The translations under genes and the position numbers were made by a program. This document shows, piece by piece, positions 46,471 through 55,043 of a stretch of DNA of 64,000 nucleotides. The stretch spans positions 1-64,000 of the forward strand of contig JAGVSM010003671.1 in assembly GCA_022494885.1 (NCBI GenBank), in the 5' to 3' direction. Numbering within the stretch: the stretch's first letter is position 1; every line of letters begins with the position of its first letter. The notes below the pieces were generated by a model. The model was given only the letters and a program-made list of their open reading frames with translations, was not told where the DNA came from and ran no database searches. This DNA comes from Micrasema longulum. Lineage: Eukaryota > Arthropoda > Insecta > Trichoptera > Brachycentridae.

Positions 46471-47643
46471 GGCGTAAGTATAGCCTGTGAGCTCGCCAAT
46501 ACATGACAGATGACATTAACATAACCATAGAAAAACATAGCGGTTGAGCTCTCAGAAGTAAAGCAACGTGAATGCAGCAATGCTTGAACTACATGTCAAT
46601 AATATTCTAATAATAAATAATATTATTTGGCCATACGGAACTTTAATGCACACCTTGGTTTAATTACTAATAGTATTTTATCCGTTAGGTAGGTGTATTT
46701 AAAAAAAAATGTTGCGTACCTGAAAAAAGCACAAATAATTATGTTTTTATAAATGATGTCAGTAGCGACACTCAGAGAGTGGCTTTGTGACGTTTTGACA
46801 TTTTTTATAAGAAATTCATGGCGTAGCCGAAATACTGTTATAAAAACGAGGATGTTTTGTTGATTGACGTTAGCAGGCGCTACCCAGGGGCGACTTTGTG
46901 ACGTGAGAAATTATTTAAAAAAAAGAGATTCATGGCGTAGCCGAAATATTGTAATTAAAACGAGGATGTTTTTGTTGATTGACGTTAGCAGGCGCTACCC
47001 AGGGCGACTTTGTGACGTGAGAAATTATTTAAAAAAAGAGATTCATGGCGTAGCCGAAATATTGTAATTAAAACGAGGATGTTTTTGTTGATTGACGTTA
47101 GCAGGCGCTACCCAGGGGCGACTTTGTGACGTGAGAAATTATTAATTTAAATATTTTACTTTTCCATTTACATAACGGCAGAACTAGAAATTGCGTGGTG
47201 TTTCGAGGGTAACCGTGTTTTTGTATTTGTATAACTCCTGTTTTATAATGTTTATGTATTTATCGCTATAAGAATTAAACTAAAGATAGTTTTTACTTTT
47301 AATCGCTATCAGTTTTTTTCATTATGTTTGTAACACTCGGTAATATTTATTTTTCAAGTATTCAATGTTATTTTTGCATTTTAATTAATATTGTTAATAT
47401 AAAGCGTATTTTTATTTATTCGAATTTACTAGACTGTTATTATTACAAAAAATAAAAATGCATATTTCTCTATGTATTTTTCTGTTATAAACAATCTATT
47501 AAAATAATACACATCAAATTTCCGTTGTCTGTTGATTTTATTTGCAATCTTCTTTTTTTTCGATGGTTAAAACTCTAGGAAATTCAAAGACAATAAAAAT
47601 TTTGCTGTCATATATTGGCGAGCTCACACGCTATACATAGCCC
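46471..47643. mobile_element. Inner copy of element Z, inserted into the outer copy
   Basis: A complete 1173-bp copy with the same ends (46471-46509 and 47605-47643), the same orientation and the same internal array. It is flanked by its own 8-bp duplication TAAAGCAC (46463-46470 and 47644-47651). The left 165 bases differ from the outer copy at only a few sites, so both are young relative to other repeats here. Confidence 0.9.
46813..47145 (+). repeat. Tandem array, unit about 114 bp, in inner element Z
   Basis: Three units start at 46813, 46928 and 47041 with 'ATTCATGGCGTAGCCGAAAT' and end 'GGGCGACTTTGTGACGTGAG'. A diverged partial unit ('CAGAGAGTGGCTTTGTGACG', 46772-46791) precedes them. 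Confidence 0.9.
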
Positions 47644-47811
47644 TAAAGCACACCTTGGTTTAATTACTAATAGTATTTTATCGGTTAGGTAGGTGTATTT
47701 AAAAAAAATGTTGCGTACCTGAAAAAAGCACAAACAATTATGTTTTTGTAAATGATGTCAGTAGCGACACTCAGAGAGTGGCTTTGTGACGTTTGACATT
47801 TTTTATAAGAA

Positions 47812-48150
47812 ATTCATGGCGTAGCCGAAATACTGTTATAAAAACGAGGATGTTTTTGTTGATTGACGTTAGCAGGCGCTACCCAGGGGCGACTTTGTGA
47901 CGTGAGAAATTATTTAAAAAAAGAGATTCATGGCGTAGCCAAAATATTGTAATTAAAACGAGGATGTTTTTGTTGATTGACGTTAGCAGGCGCTACCCAG
48001 GGGCGACTTTGTGGCGTGAGAAATTATTTAAAAAAAGAGATTTATGGCGTAGCCGAAATATTTTAATTAAAACGAGGAAGTTTTTGTTTATTGACGTTAG
48101 CAGGCGCTACCCAGGGGCGACTTCATGACGTGATGAAATTATTAATTTAA
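47812..48150 (+). repeat. Tandem array, unit about 114 bp, in outer element Z
   Basis: Three units start at 47812, 47926 and 48040. The copy number equals that of the inner array. Confidence 0.9.
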
Positions 48151-48680
48151 ATATTTTTTTTCATCTTACATAGCGTAGCCGAGATAAGAAATTGCGTGGT
48201 GTTTCGAAATTTAACCGTGTAGGTAGCCGCCTAGTTACAATATTATTTTTGTATTTGTATAACTCCTGTTAAAAAATGTTTATGTATTTATCGCAATAAT
48301 AATTCAACTAAAGATAGTTTTTACATTAATCGCTATCCGTTTTTTAAATTATGTTTGTAACACTCAGTAATTTTTATTTTTCAAGTATACAATGTTATTT
48401 TTGCATTTTAATATAATATTGTTAATATAAAGCGTATTTTTATTTATTCGAATTTACTAGACTGTTTTTATTACAAAAATAAAAATGCATATTTCTCTAG
48501 GTATTTTTCTGTTATAAACAATCTATTAAAATAATACACATCAAATTTCCATTGTCTGTTGATTTGATTTGCAATTTTCTTTTTTTTTTCGATGGTTAAA
48601 ACTCTAGGAAATTCAAAGACAATAAATTTTTTACTGTCATATATTGGCGAGCTCACACGCTATACATAGCCCCGCTAACG

Positions 48681-48891
48681 ACATCTAATACAGGAGATTA
48701 AGACAGAAAAAATATAAATAATAATAAGTATCCTCTGACATTTTCGCGGTAGACACCTACTGAATTTAATATTTACGACAGTTAATTGAATTACTTGAAT
48801 TGAAAATTTTAACAAAATAAACATGTTTCGTTACTTGGAGACTACCTTTAAACCTGGTAATAATAAAGTTTCTATTTGATCTTAACTCATT
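48681..48891. other. No gene recognised
   Basis: Short unassigned flank between element Z and the Ty3-type fragment. Confidence 0.4.
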
Positions 48892-49262
48892 ATGAGTAGA
48901 ACCATTAAATTGAAGCATTTCAAACAAAGAAAACCCATCTGTAAAAAATATATTTTATGTAACAAAGTGGAAATGCAGGATGCAACTTCCGTTATGAAAT
49001 TGAGAAATCAAACCAGTGGACCTATTTAACTTTAAAACGATGAATGTATTTTCAGGATTTATATAGTAGAATCTGGTTGTAATTCTTCAATTGAGGTTGA
49101 TAAGATTACAGAAAACGAGAGGAAGGTTCTAGATTATTTACACAATGAATTTGACGTCTGTTTTTCTAGTAATGGAATCGAGTTGGGTCAATGTGATATT
49201 GAACCGACTATTAAATTGATGGAAAACAAACAAACAAAATATCACATCGTTTTCCGTAGGGG
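48892..49262 (+). pseudogene. Ty3/gypsy-type pol scrap (protease-RT linker)
   Basis: After a stop at about 49027 and a frame change, 49063-49262 reads '..ENERKVLDYLHNEFDVCF', 'SSNGIELGQCDIEPTIKL' and 'KYHIVFRRGRQRE'. The order L...yrDCF....ELG......I.L......YRpYR...RE is the segment just before the reverse transcriptase in Ty3-type LTR elements. The catalytic RT is absent because LINE-B starts here. No LTRs were found. It is a dead remnant. Confidence 0.5.
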
Positions 49263-50774
49263 TAGGCAGAGAGAATATTTTATTTTATTTAGAAAACATA
49301 CAGTCATACAAAATCAGTATTAAAAACAAAAAAAAATTAACATAAAAAGACCAATTAAGGTTTCATAAATTAAAAAGATATAAACATTAAATGTGACAAA
49401 AAATAAAAAATAAATAAGAATTTTAAGTGAAAAAAGGATAATTGTTGACATTTGCGTTTTCCATGGAGGTAATAAATTAAAATAAATAAAATACCGAATG
49501 CACACTCCGAGCCATCCACGCACACACATGAACGCACATATAAAACATACACAAACATATACATTACATGCGGCACATATGCATAGCATAAACCACTCAA
49601 GATGTACATTCAGCAACTATCCCAAATAATCGACCCCATGAAGAAATTTTCTGTACAAATGCAACGTGCAGTTAAAAATGTCTACATCAATACTGAGTTC
49701 GTTATAATTTCTACAGGTGCGTCTAATGAATGAATTCGAGGTATAATTGTTTTTACAAGTTGGTACATAAAAAAGGGAATTTAATCTAGTATAGCGAAGA
49801 GGACAACGGAAACCAATATTTTGTAAAAGATACGGCGAATCAACTATGTTATTGGGAATTTTGAAAAGAAAAATTAAATCATATCTAAGGCGCCTTTTTT
49901 GTAGTGATTCTATATTAAAATTGATCAAAGATGCGCCGTAATCATTTTTAATGTTACCAAAACGATATTCCAGGCTCCTTATAAATTTCTTTTGAATGTT
50001 TTCAATTTGATTAATATATACATTATATTGGGGGGACCATACTAATGAAGCGAATTCGAGTTGACTTCGCACATAAGTATAGTAAAGAAGTTTTAATGTA
50101 TTTGGTGATGAGAATGGCTTGGAGATTCGTAAGATAAACCCTAGAAGTCTGTACGCCTTATCTACTATTGTATTTATGTGATCTCTAAATAAAAGCTTAT
50201 CATCCATCAGTACACCCAAATCTCTCGCTTTCATTGAACGATTGACAATTTTCCCAGATAGTTTGTAGTCAAATGGTATACTTTTTTTCTTTCGAGTAAA
50301 TGACATGACAAGACATTTATCAGAATTCAATAATAACTGATTGTCCTTGCAATAGCAACAGATTCTATCTAAGTCAGCTTGAAGAACTTCGCAATCATTT
50401 ATTGAAGACACAATTTTAAATACTTTATTGTCATCAGCGTATAGCAAAAAAATTGAGTTTTGAATGCATAAACTTATATCATTGATATAAATAATAAAAA
50501 ATAAGGGTCCAAGATGCGAACCTTGAGGGACACCTGATGGGATTGGTTTTAATGATGAATTAAATCCCTTGAGTGAGACCGATTGACTGCGGTTACTAAT
50601 GTAGGAACATATCCAACGATACAGATTCCCCCGTATACCAATGTTCCAAAGCTTGCGAAGTAAGACCGAATGACTTATTTTATCGAAAGCCTTTGAATAA
50701 TCCGTATATAAAACGTCTACCTGAAAACCTGCATCCATTGCATTCAAAACAATATCGGTACAATATCGGTACAA
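49263..50774 (-). pseudogene. LINE family B, long open reverse-transcriptase fragment
   Basis: The longest open frame in the window (385 codons, 50774-49617, minus). Reverse-transcriptase blocks in order: 'LYTDYSKAFDKISH' (first catalytic Asp, residue about 24), 'GVPQGSHLGPLFF' (about 82), 'FLLYADD' (about 108, catalytic YADD intact), 'CLVMSFTRK' and 'RDLGVLMDDKLLFRDHI', then the C-terminal domain ending 'FLHGVDYLG'. It is a Jockey/CR1-type non-LTR retrotransposon that would reverse-transcribe its own RNA. The endonuclease and the N-terminal RT are missing through 5' truncation, so it cannot move. The lack of stops shows a recent insertion. The 3' UTR (49616-49263) has the same GT-rich block as at 7.9 kb. 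Confidence 0.9.
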
Positions 50775-50778
50775 TATC
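50755..50778. repeat. 11-bp triple repeat at the LINE-B truncation point
   Basis: 'CAATATCGGTA' occurs three times in a row, the last ending in TT. It sits exactly between the 5' end of the minus-strand LINE-B and an inverted copy of its 3' end. Confidence 0.85.
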
Positions 50779-50779
50779 G

Positions 50780-50833
50780 GTTGTTTTTAATACTTTTACG
50801 TATGACTGTATGTTTTCTGAATAAAATAAAATA
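50780..50833 (+). mobile_element. Inverted 54-bp LINE-B 3' terminus
   Basis: 'GTTTTTAATACTTTTACGTA' and following 'TGACTGTATGTTTTCTGAAT' plus 'AAAATAAAATA' match the last bases of the plus-strand LINE-B at 8090-8145. It points away from the minus-strand copy, so A-rich tails flank the composite on both sides. Confidence 0.85.
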
Positions 50834-50839
50834 CCCGCT

Positions 50840-51118
50840 AACTTATATCTATCTAGAAATATCCATTTATTTATCTTCTATTCAAGAAATAAGATACAAA
50901 TTTACATTTTGTATCACCAAAATATGATATGTAATGTAATACACTTTATAAATAAGACGTGGAATGTTCTAGAAAATAGTTGGAGAGGTATTAAGCATAA
51001 GGTGGTCAAACCCATGACAAATTGGGCCATTTCGGACGGTCGTAAAAACCCACGCGGCACGATAGAATATATAGAAGGGATTGAATTTCATTATAACAGT
51101 AATATTAATTATAATAAT
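50840..51118. other. No gene recognised
   Basis: Unassigned. The 88-codon frame at 50909 ends in the histidine-coding CAT repeat of the neighbouring SINE, which is not a gene. Confidence 0.4.
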
Positions 51119-51741
51119 AATCATCATCATCATCATCATCATCATCATTCCCTTTCCGCACCTTATGGCGCATAGGGCACTGCATTGGTAAGCAATCGAA
51201 GCGTATCTTGATCATTTGTTAACATATTACAACAGAGATTAAGAACATTTAAGAGAAGGTAATATAGAAGTCCAGGCATCTACAGGGCTTATGACCTGTC
51301 AATGGCTGGTTTAAGTGGCCACTTTACACACTGTGTAACATTCACCATTCTGCCTATATTTGAACATCTATTTCCTTCAATTATTTCATCTGTTGATGTT
51401 TGTGAAGTTAAAGAGCTGAAACCTTTATTTATACGGGTGAGATTCATCTCATTGAATTATTTCACCTACATACTAGACTAGGCAACGCCTGAAAATATTA
51501 TTTTTTCAATTTCTATACTTCTTCATGGACCAGGTAATTTATCAACAATATTTTTCTTCTTATTAACTTCTATATTACCTTCTCTTAAATGTTCTTCATC
51601 TCTGTTGTAATATGTTAATATAAACAGCTCCCCAGGGAGTTGAATCCAGTCCTTGTCTACAAAAATTTGGACAAACTCAAAATATTGTTGATCATTTGTG
51701 TTACATGAAGGTAGATGATCAGTCTTACGTTTCAGGTGCAA
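51119..51741 (-). repeat. SINE S2 copy, minus strand, split by repeat H
   Basis: The 3' tail is (ATC)n at 51120-51149, then 'CCGCACCTTATGGCGCATAG' and 'GGCACTGCATTGGTAAGC'. After the insertion 51220-51687 the body resumes with 'GTTACATGAAGGTAGATGAT' and 'CAGTCTTACGTTTCAGGTGC'. The head is missing. Confidence 0.85.
51220..51687. mobile_element. Repeat H, copy 2: fold-back insertion with 12-bp target duplication
   Basis: The insertion splits SINE S2 and is bounded by TTGATCATTTGT (51208-51219 and 51688-51699). Two inverted arms (51219-51271 and 51566-51618) match at 52 of 53 positions. The plus half matches 11033-11300. The minus half encodes 'QYFEFVQIFVDKDWIQLPGE' and 'LTYYNRDEEHLREGNIEV', a once-coding sequence that I cannot assign. 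Confidence 0.8.
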
Positions 51742-51750
51742 GTTTATATT

Positions 51751-51800
51751 TACACCTGATGATGGGTAATTCAAAATACCTGAAACTGGTTGTGTTATAA
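51751..51800 (+). ncRNA. Hammerhead-like module (Penelope-associated), best copy
   Basis: 'CTGATGA' (51756-51762) is intact. It is followed by a 4-bp stem GGTA (51765-51768) / TACC (51777-51780) and 'GAAAC' (51782-51786). CUGAUGA-stem II-GAAA is the hammerhead core. I could not find convincing stems I and III or the cleavage-site UH, so this may only be a fragment. Confidence 0.3.
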
Positions 51801-52139
51801 TATATTAAATTCTTATATGGTAAAAATTACAAAGTGTTTTATTTTAAATAAATTAGAGAATCTTGTAACGAAAAACTTCCTCAGAGACGTGAAAAATGTC
51901 AATGCCCAAAGTTATGTTGTTCAACATAGAGATAGGCCTTCCGACAGGTATAACCATTGGCAGGTTGGTACTGTGTATTGGAATGTGAAACAGTCTAAGG
52001 TAATTATCCGGAACGCAAAAGCAAATGCTCAGCATAATTTCAGGGTTGTCAAAAATACCGCGCAACAATCGAAAGAAATACGAAGTTAAATACACATTCC
52101 TTCTGGTCTTAAAACTGCTGAAATCAAGCATACCCTGTA
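51801..52139. other. No gene recognised
   Basis: Frames are open on both strands over 51790-52089 and 51853-52149. Neither shows a motif I know. Confidence 0.35.
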
Positions 52140-53000
52140 GCTCAATCACAAATGACTATCGACGTGCCAATAAGCGACGTGATAACGATTTCTCACCACG
52201 GTTGTTTATCGTATTCGCGATCACAATGGAACATCCGCGAGACCGGGATTAACAGCGCACTAAATTTAGTGAACGCGCATTTGCGGTCGCAGGCGCTATG
52301 GCATGGAATGCTCTCCCAGCAGAGGTGCGAGGCTGTTTTATTTATTTATTTAATGCACAAAATACACAATTTTACATAGACACAATTATATGTTTTTTTG
52401 TGTCCCGACTTGTTAGAAAATTCCGTGTTAAGTCGGGACTCTTCGATATATAAATCAAAAATATTTATTGACATATTAAAACAATATACAGGTAATCAAA
52501 ACTGTCAATACATTTTTGATATAGATTTGACGAATATCAAGAACTTTTAACAATTGAAATATTGGTTCAGATGGGTAGGTTGGAGGGCACCGAAGCATAA
52601 CTCTAAGAATAAGTTTTTGCGTCTTGATTAGGGGGTTCATGACAACTGTCGAGCAACCTCCCCAGCCAATTATGCCATAAAAAGCCACCGATTGAAAAAG
52701 CGCAAAGTAGACGTTTTTAAGAGTGCTAACGTCCAGGATGTTTCTGAGTGAGCTAAAGACATAAAAGCTGTGAAAGTAAAGTGATGTTTCGGAAAAAACT
52801 TAAAACCCACTTGTTCTCTAAATCATTCGAATAAATCCGTAGCATGTGACAATAAAATAAATTGTTTTGAATAAATTACAAATTTAAAAGCTTCAACTAG
52901 ATTTGTTTATCTATAGAATCACTATGTAAAGCGCCCTTGAGGTATTATATTACGAAAATGGCGCTATATTAGTTATCCATGATAATAATAATAAACTGTT
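52140..53000 (+). pseudogene. L2-like LINE C-terminus and 3' tail, split by another LINE
   Basis: Before the insertion: 'SERAFAVAGAMAWNALPAEV' (52271-52330), the closing block of CR1/L2-type LINE proteins. After it: 'FRKKLKTHLFSKSFE' (52788-52832) and a stop. The 3' UTR ends 'TGTAAAGCGCCCTTGAG' ... 'GGCGCTATATTAG' and (ATA)n (52925-52995), the familiar L2/CR1 terminal hairpin and microsatellite. Removing 52337-52771 joins the two coding blocks in frame. Confidence 0.85.
52337..52766 (-). mobile_element. LINE (YGIIGWGG type) inserted into the L2-like LINE
   Basis: Flanked by GCTGT on both sides (52332-52336 and 52767-52771). Minus-strand coding from 52760: 'LKNVYFALFQSVAFYGIIGW', 'TQKLILRVMLRCPPTYPSE', 'IFQLLKVLDIRQIYIKNV', an uninterrupted LINE reverse-transcriptase C-terminus ending near 52476. 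The 3' UTR has a perfect 10-bp hairpin (52402-52411 / 52430-52439) and the tail reaches 52337 as (TTTA)n. Confidence 0.85.
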
Positions 53001-53427
53001 TCGATCTGATCATGAAATGTCAGGGAACTCACGAGTTTTTCCGGCTGACAGCCTTTCGCCTAACACCGTCCGCGTAACACGAAACTGTGATATTTTGCTT
53101 TGTTGCATAACAAGACATTTTACACCTGGGCAAATAATATGACACAAATAATTATCATCACTGGTTTGTGTCCAAAACTGTCACACAAAGATCTGCGTGT
53201 TAATCGCTAGCTACATCAGTGTGGCATTGACATACATAAAACAGTTAGCATAGATACAAATTAACTTGGTAAAAATTACTAACAATCATTTTTTGCTGTA
53301 ACTCATTCAATCTTAAAAAGTACAGGAGTTTAATGACTTTCAAAACCTAAAATGTGTATTTTGCGGAAAACCGCCAGCCCCAGTAAAACTCTGATGTTGT
53401 GACATTATGTATTGAACATATGTATGT
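53001..53427. other. No gene recognised
   Basis: Unassigned. Confidence 0.4.
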
Positions 53428-53552
53428 TGTTGTGGTCCTGTGGCTAGTGTCTCGGACTCACGGACCAAAGGTCCGTGGTTCGAATCCCACTTTACCCCAC
53501 TTAGATTTTATTTTCTTATAGTGAGTTATTTACAACTCGTTGAAAATGGCCC
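53428..53552 (+). repeat. SINE S3 copy, plus strand, best preserved
   Basis: Head: 'TGTGGTCCTGTGGCTAGTGT' (A box region) and 'GTGGTTCGAATCCCACTTTA' (B box). Body: 'GTGAGTTATTTACAACTCGT', whose GAGTT/AACTC form a small hairpin, then 'TGAAAATGGCC'. Confidence 0.85.
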
Positions 53553-53585
53553 TCAAAATTAAATATTCGGGTAAATCATGAGAAC

Positions 53586-53612
53586 GAAAATATTTTTTTT
53601 TTTTTTTTTTTT
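53586..53612. repeat. Poly-T run
   Basis: Over 20 consecutive T residues. It lies between SINE S3 and SINE S2 and could be the reversed A tail of a lost insertion. Confidence 0.8.
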
Positions 53613-53637
53613 TATATATTTAAAAAAATATTTATAT

Positions 53638-54131
53638 TCATTTCCTTTCCGCACCTAATGGTGCATAGGGCACTGCATTGGTACACCAATCGCAGCGTAT
53701 CTTGACCATTTTTCTTACATAAAGATAAGATGATCAGTAGCTTTAGGAGCCAGTCCTGGGTACGTATTCTGATAGGAAGGTAAATTTTATCTATCTATTT
53801 GTAGATATGTAGAATTAAATTTCTGTATGAAAAATAGAATATGTTTACATTTTTTTTCTAAACATTTTTAATTACCGGTTACCGATGAAGATACTTAGAA
53901 TTTTTTTACAAATATACACACTTTCGTCCATAAATATTGATATTAGTTTATACCGTCTCAGTATATACCGATGAAGATAGCCGTTCATAATCGCGGCCCA
54001 GGGGTGAAATAATATGCAAGCGTAAAAACACCTTATCAAATAAATATTTCATATCAACCTTGTCGGGAATCGAACCCGAGACCTCTTGCATGGCAGGCAA
54101 ACGCGCTGATCACTGCCCCACGAGGCCGACG
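53638..54131 (-). repeat. SINE S2 copy, minus strand, split by repeat R
   Basis: 3' part 53638-53757 has 'TTTCCGCACCTAATGGTGCA' and 'TAGGGCACTGCATTGGTACA'. The head (54060-54128) has B box rc 'GGGAATCGAACCCGAGACCT' and 'CTTGCATGGCAGGCAAACGC', giving a GCC anticodon (Gly). The middle 53758-53996 is foreign. Confidence 0.85.
53758..53996 (+). mobile_element. Repeat R inserted in SINE S2
   Basis: About 240 bp with no S2 homology, between 'GAGCCAGTCCTGGG' and 'GTGAAATAATATGCAAGCGT'. It shares 'ACCGTCTCAGTATATACCGA' with the inverse of 32340-32420. Boundaries are approximate and the class is unknown. Confidence 0.55.
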
Positions 54132-54454
54132 GGGATTTATATTAGAATACAAATATAAAAATAACTTAATTCATTTGTTATAATAACTTAAACAATAATT
54201 GAATTATGCGTTGAAGGAATTTAATTGATTTTTTTTAGTCTGACTGACCACACAACCTTGAAGATGCATTTTGCAAAAAACAGCCAGAATTGAATACTAC
54301 CTTATTCAAACTTTGAATTTATGAGATGACATTCTGTATCAAAATACTTTTTTACGGTATTTTCGAAATAACAATTTTATAAAATTTAATTTTTTACGTA
54401 TTTATTTTTTAAAAACTAGAGACGTTGATCTTCGCATAAGCATCTAAACTCTAA
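54132..54454. other. No gene recognised
   Basis: Unassigned AT-rich DNA. Confidence 0.4.
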
Positions 54455-54630
54455 ACCGTAAGATTTTTCTAGTGCTGTAATGTTTCCTGCAAATTGAGAA
54501 ATGCCGTTTTTACTTTTTTCAGAAACTCATTATTACAGTTTTTTTGTACGAAAGTGGCCTGGTTTATTTTTAGCAGAAAATAAAATTAACCTTACTGCAT
54601 CCAATAACAGCAATATCTCATTTTTTTTAA
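54455..54630 (+). repeat. Dispersed repeat D2, copy 2
   Basis: Homologous to 34145-34330 in the same orientation and block order (see that entry). Confidence 0.7.
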
Positions 54631-54780
54631 ATAATTTGTTCCACGTTCAATTAAAAACATGAATACCAATCTAGAAAAAAAGGCTTTTACTTTTATAAAC
54701 ATTTGTCTAATATCCAGTCGTAAATAAGGAAGTTCTGTGGTTATGCAGTTCTCTATGCACCTAATGGTAGTTCTGTAATC

Positions 54781-55043
54781 TTCATCATCATCATTCCCCT
54801 TTCGCACCTAACGGTGCATAGGGCACTGCATTGGTACACCAATCTCAGCGTATCTTGATCATTTTTGTTACATGAAGGTAAGATGATCAGTCTTACACTG
54901 TAGGTACCAGTCCAGGGACTATGAAATATTCTAGTGTGAAAACACTATTTTTAATAAATATTTCATTCAACCATGTCGGGAATCGAATCCAAGACCTCTT
55001 GAATGGCAGGCAAACGCGCTGACCTTTACACCACGAGGCCGTC
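54781..55043 (-). repeat. SINE S2, full-length reference copy, minus strand
   Basis: The most complete copy, about 263 bp. Tail (CAT)n at 54782-54794; hairpin GCACC-TAAC-GGTGC (54805-54818); body 'TAGGGCACTGCATTGGTACA', 'GTTACATGAAGGTAAGATGA', 'TCAGTCTTACACTGTAGGTA'; head 54975-55041 with B box rc 'GGGAATCGAATCCAAGACCT' and 'TGAATGGCAGGCAAACGCGC'. Confidence 0.9.

Larger units (their letters stand above)
46299..48672. mobile_element. Outer copy of a TIR element ('element Z'), interrupted by a copy of itself
   Basis: Terminal inverted repeats lie at 46299-46337 and 48634-48672: 'GGCGTAAGTATAGC..' on the left and 'GGGCTATGTATAGC..' inward from the right, with 34 of 39 positions matching. The flanks are 8-bp direct repeats CGCTAACG (46291-46298 and 48673-48680). 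Without the inner insertion (46471-47643) and one copy of its target repeat, the outer element is about 1.19 kb. It has no coding capacity. Its middle holds a 114-bp tandem array. The 8-bp target duplication with GG ends suggests a Merlin- or Mutator-like origin; neither target fits the hAT pattern nTnnnnAn. Superfamily not proven. Confidence 0.88.

Noticed and set aside
46813..48150. CRISPR array
   Set aside because: Units are contiguous tandem repeats of about 114 bp without unique spacers, inside a transposon in a eukaryote.
46291..48680. hAT element as the explanation for 8-bp target duplications
   Set aside because: CGCTAACG and TAAAGCAC do not fit the hAT nTnnnnAn pattern and the ends start GG rather than CA or TA.
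49263..50833. Twin-priming inversion of LINE-B
   Set aside because: Twin priming inverts upstream sequence, but here the 3' terminus itself is present twice in opposite orientations.
50909..51175. Histidine-rich protein (H10 run)
   Set aside because: The histidines are the CAT microsatellite tail of a minus-strand SINE S2.
51853..52149. Open frames on both strands as a gene
   Set aside because: No motif on either strand, no promoter or splice signals, and neighbours are all repeats.
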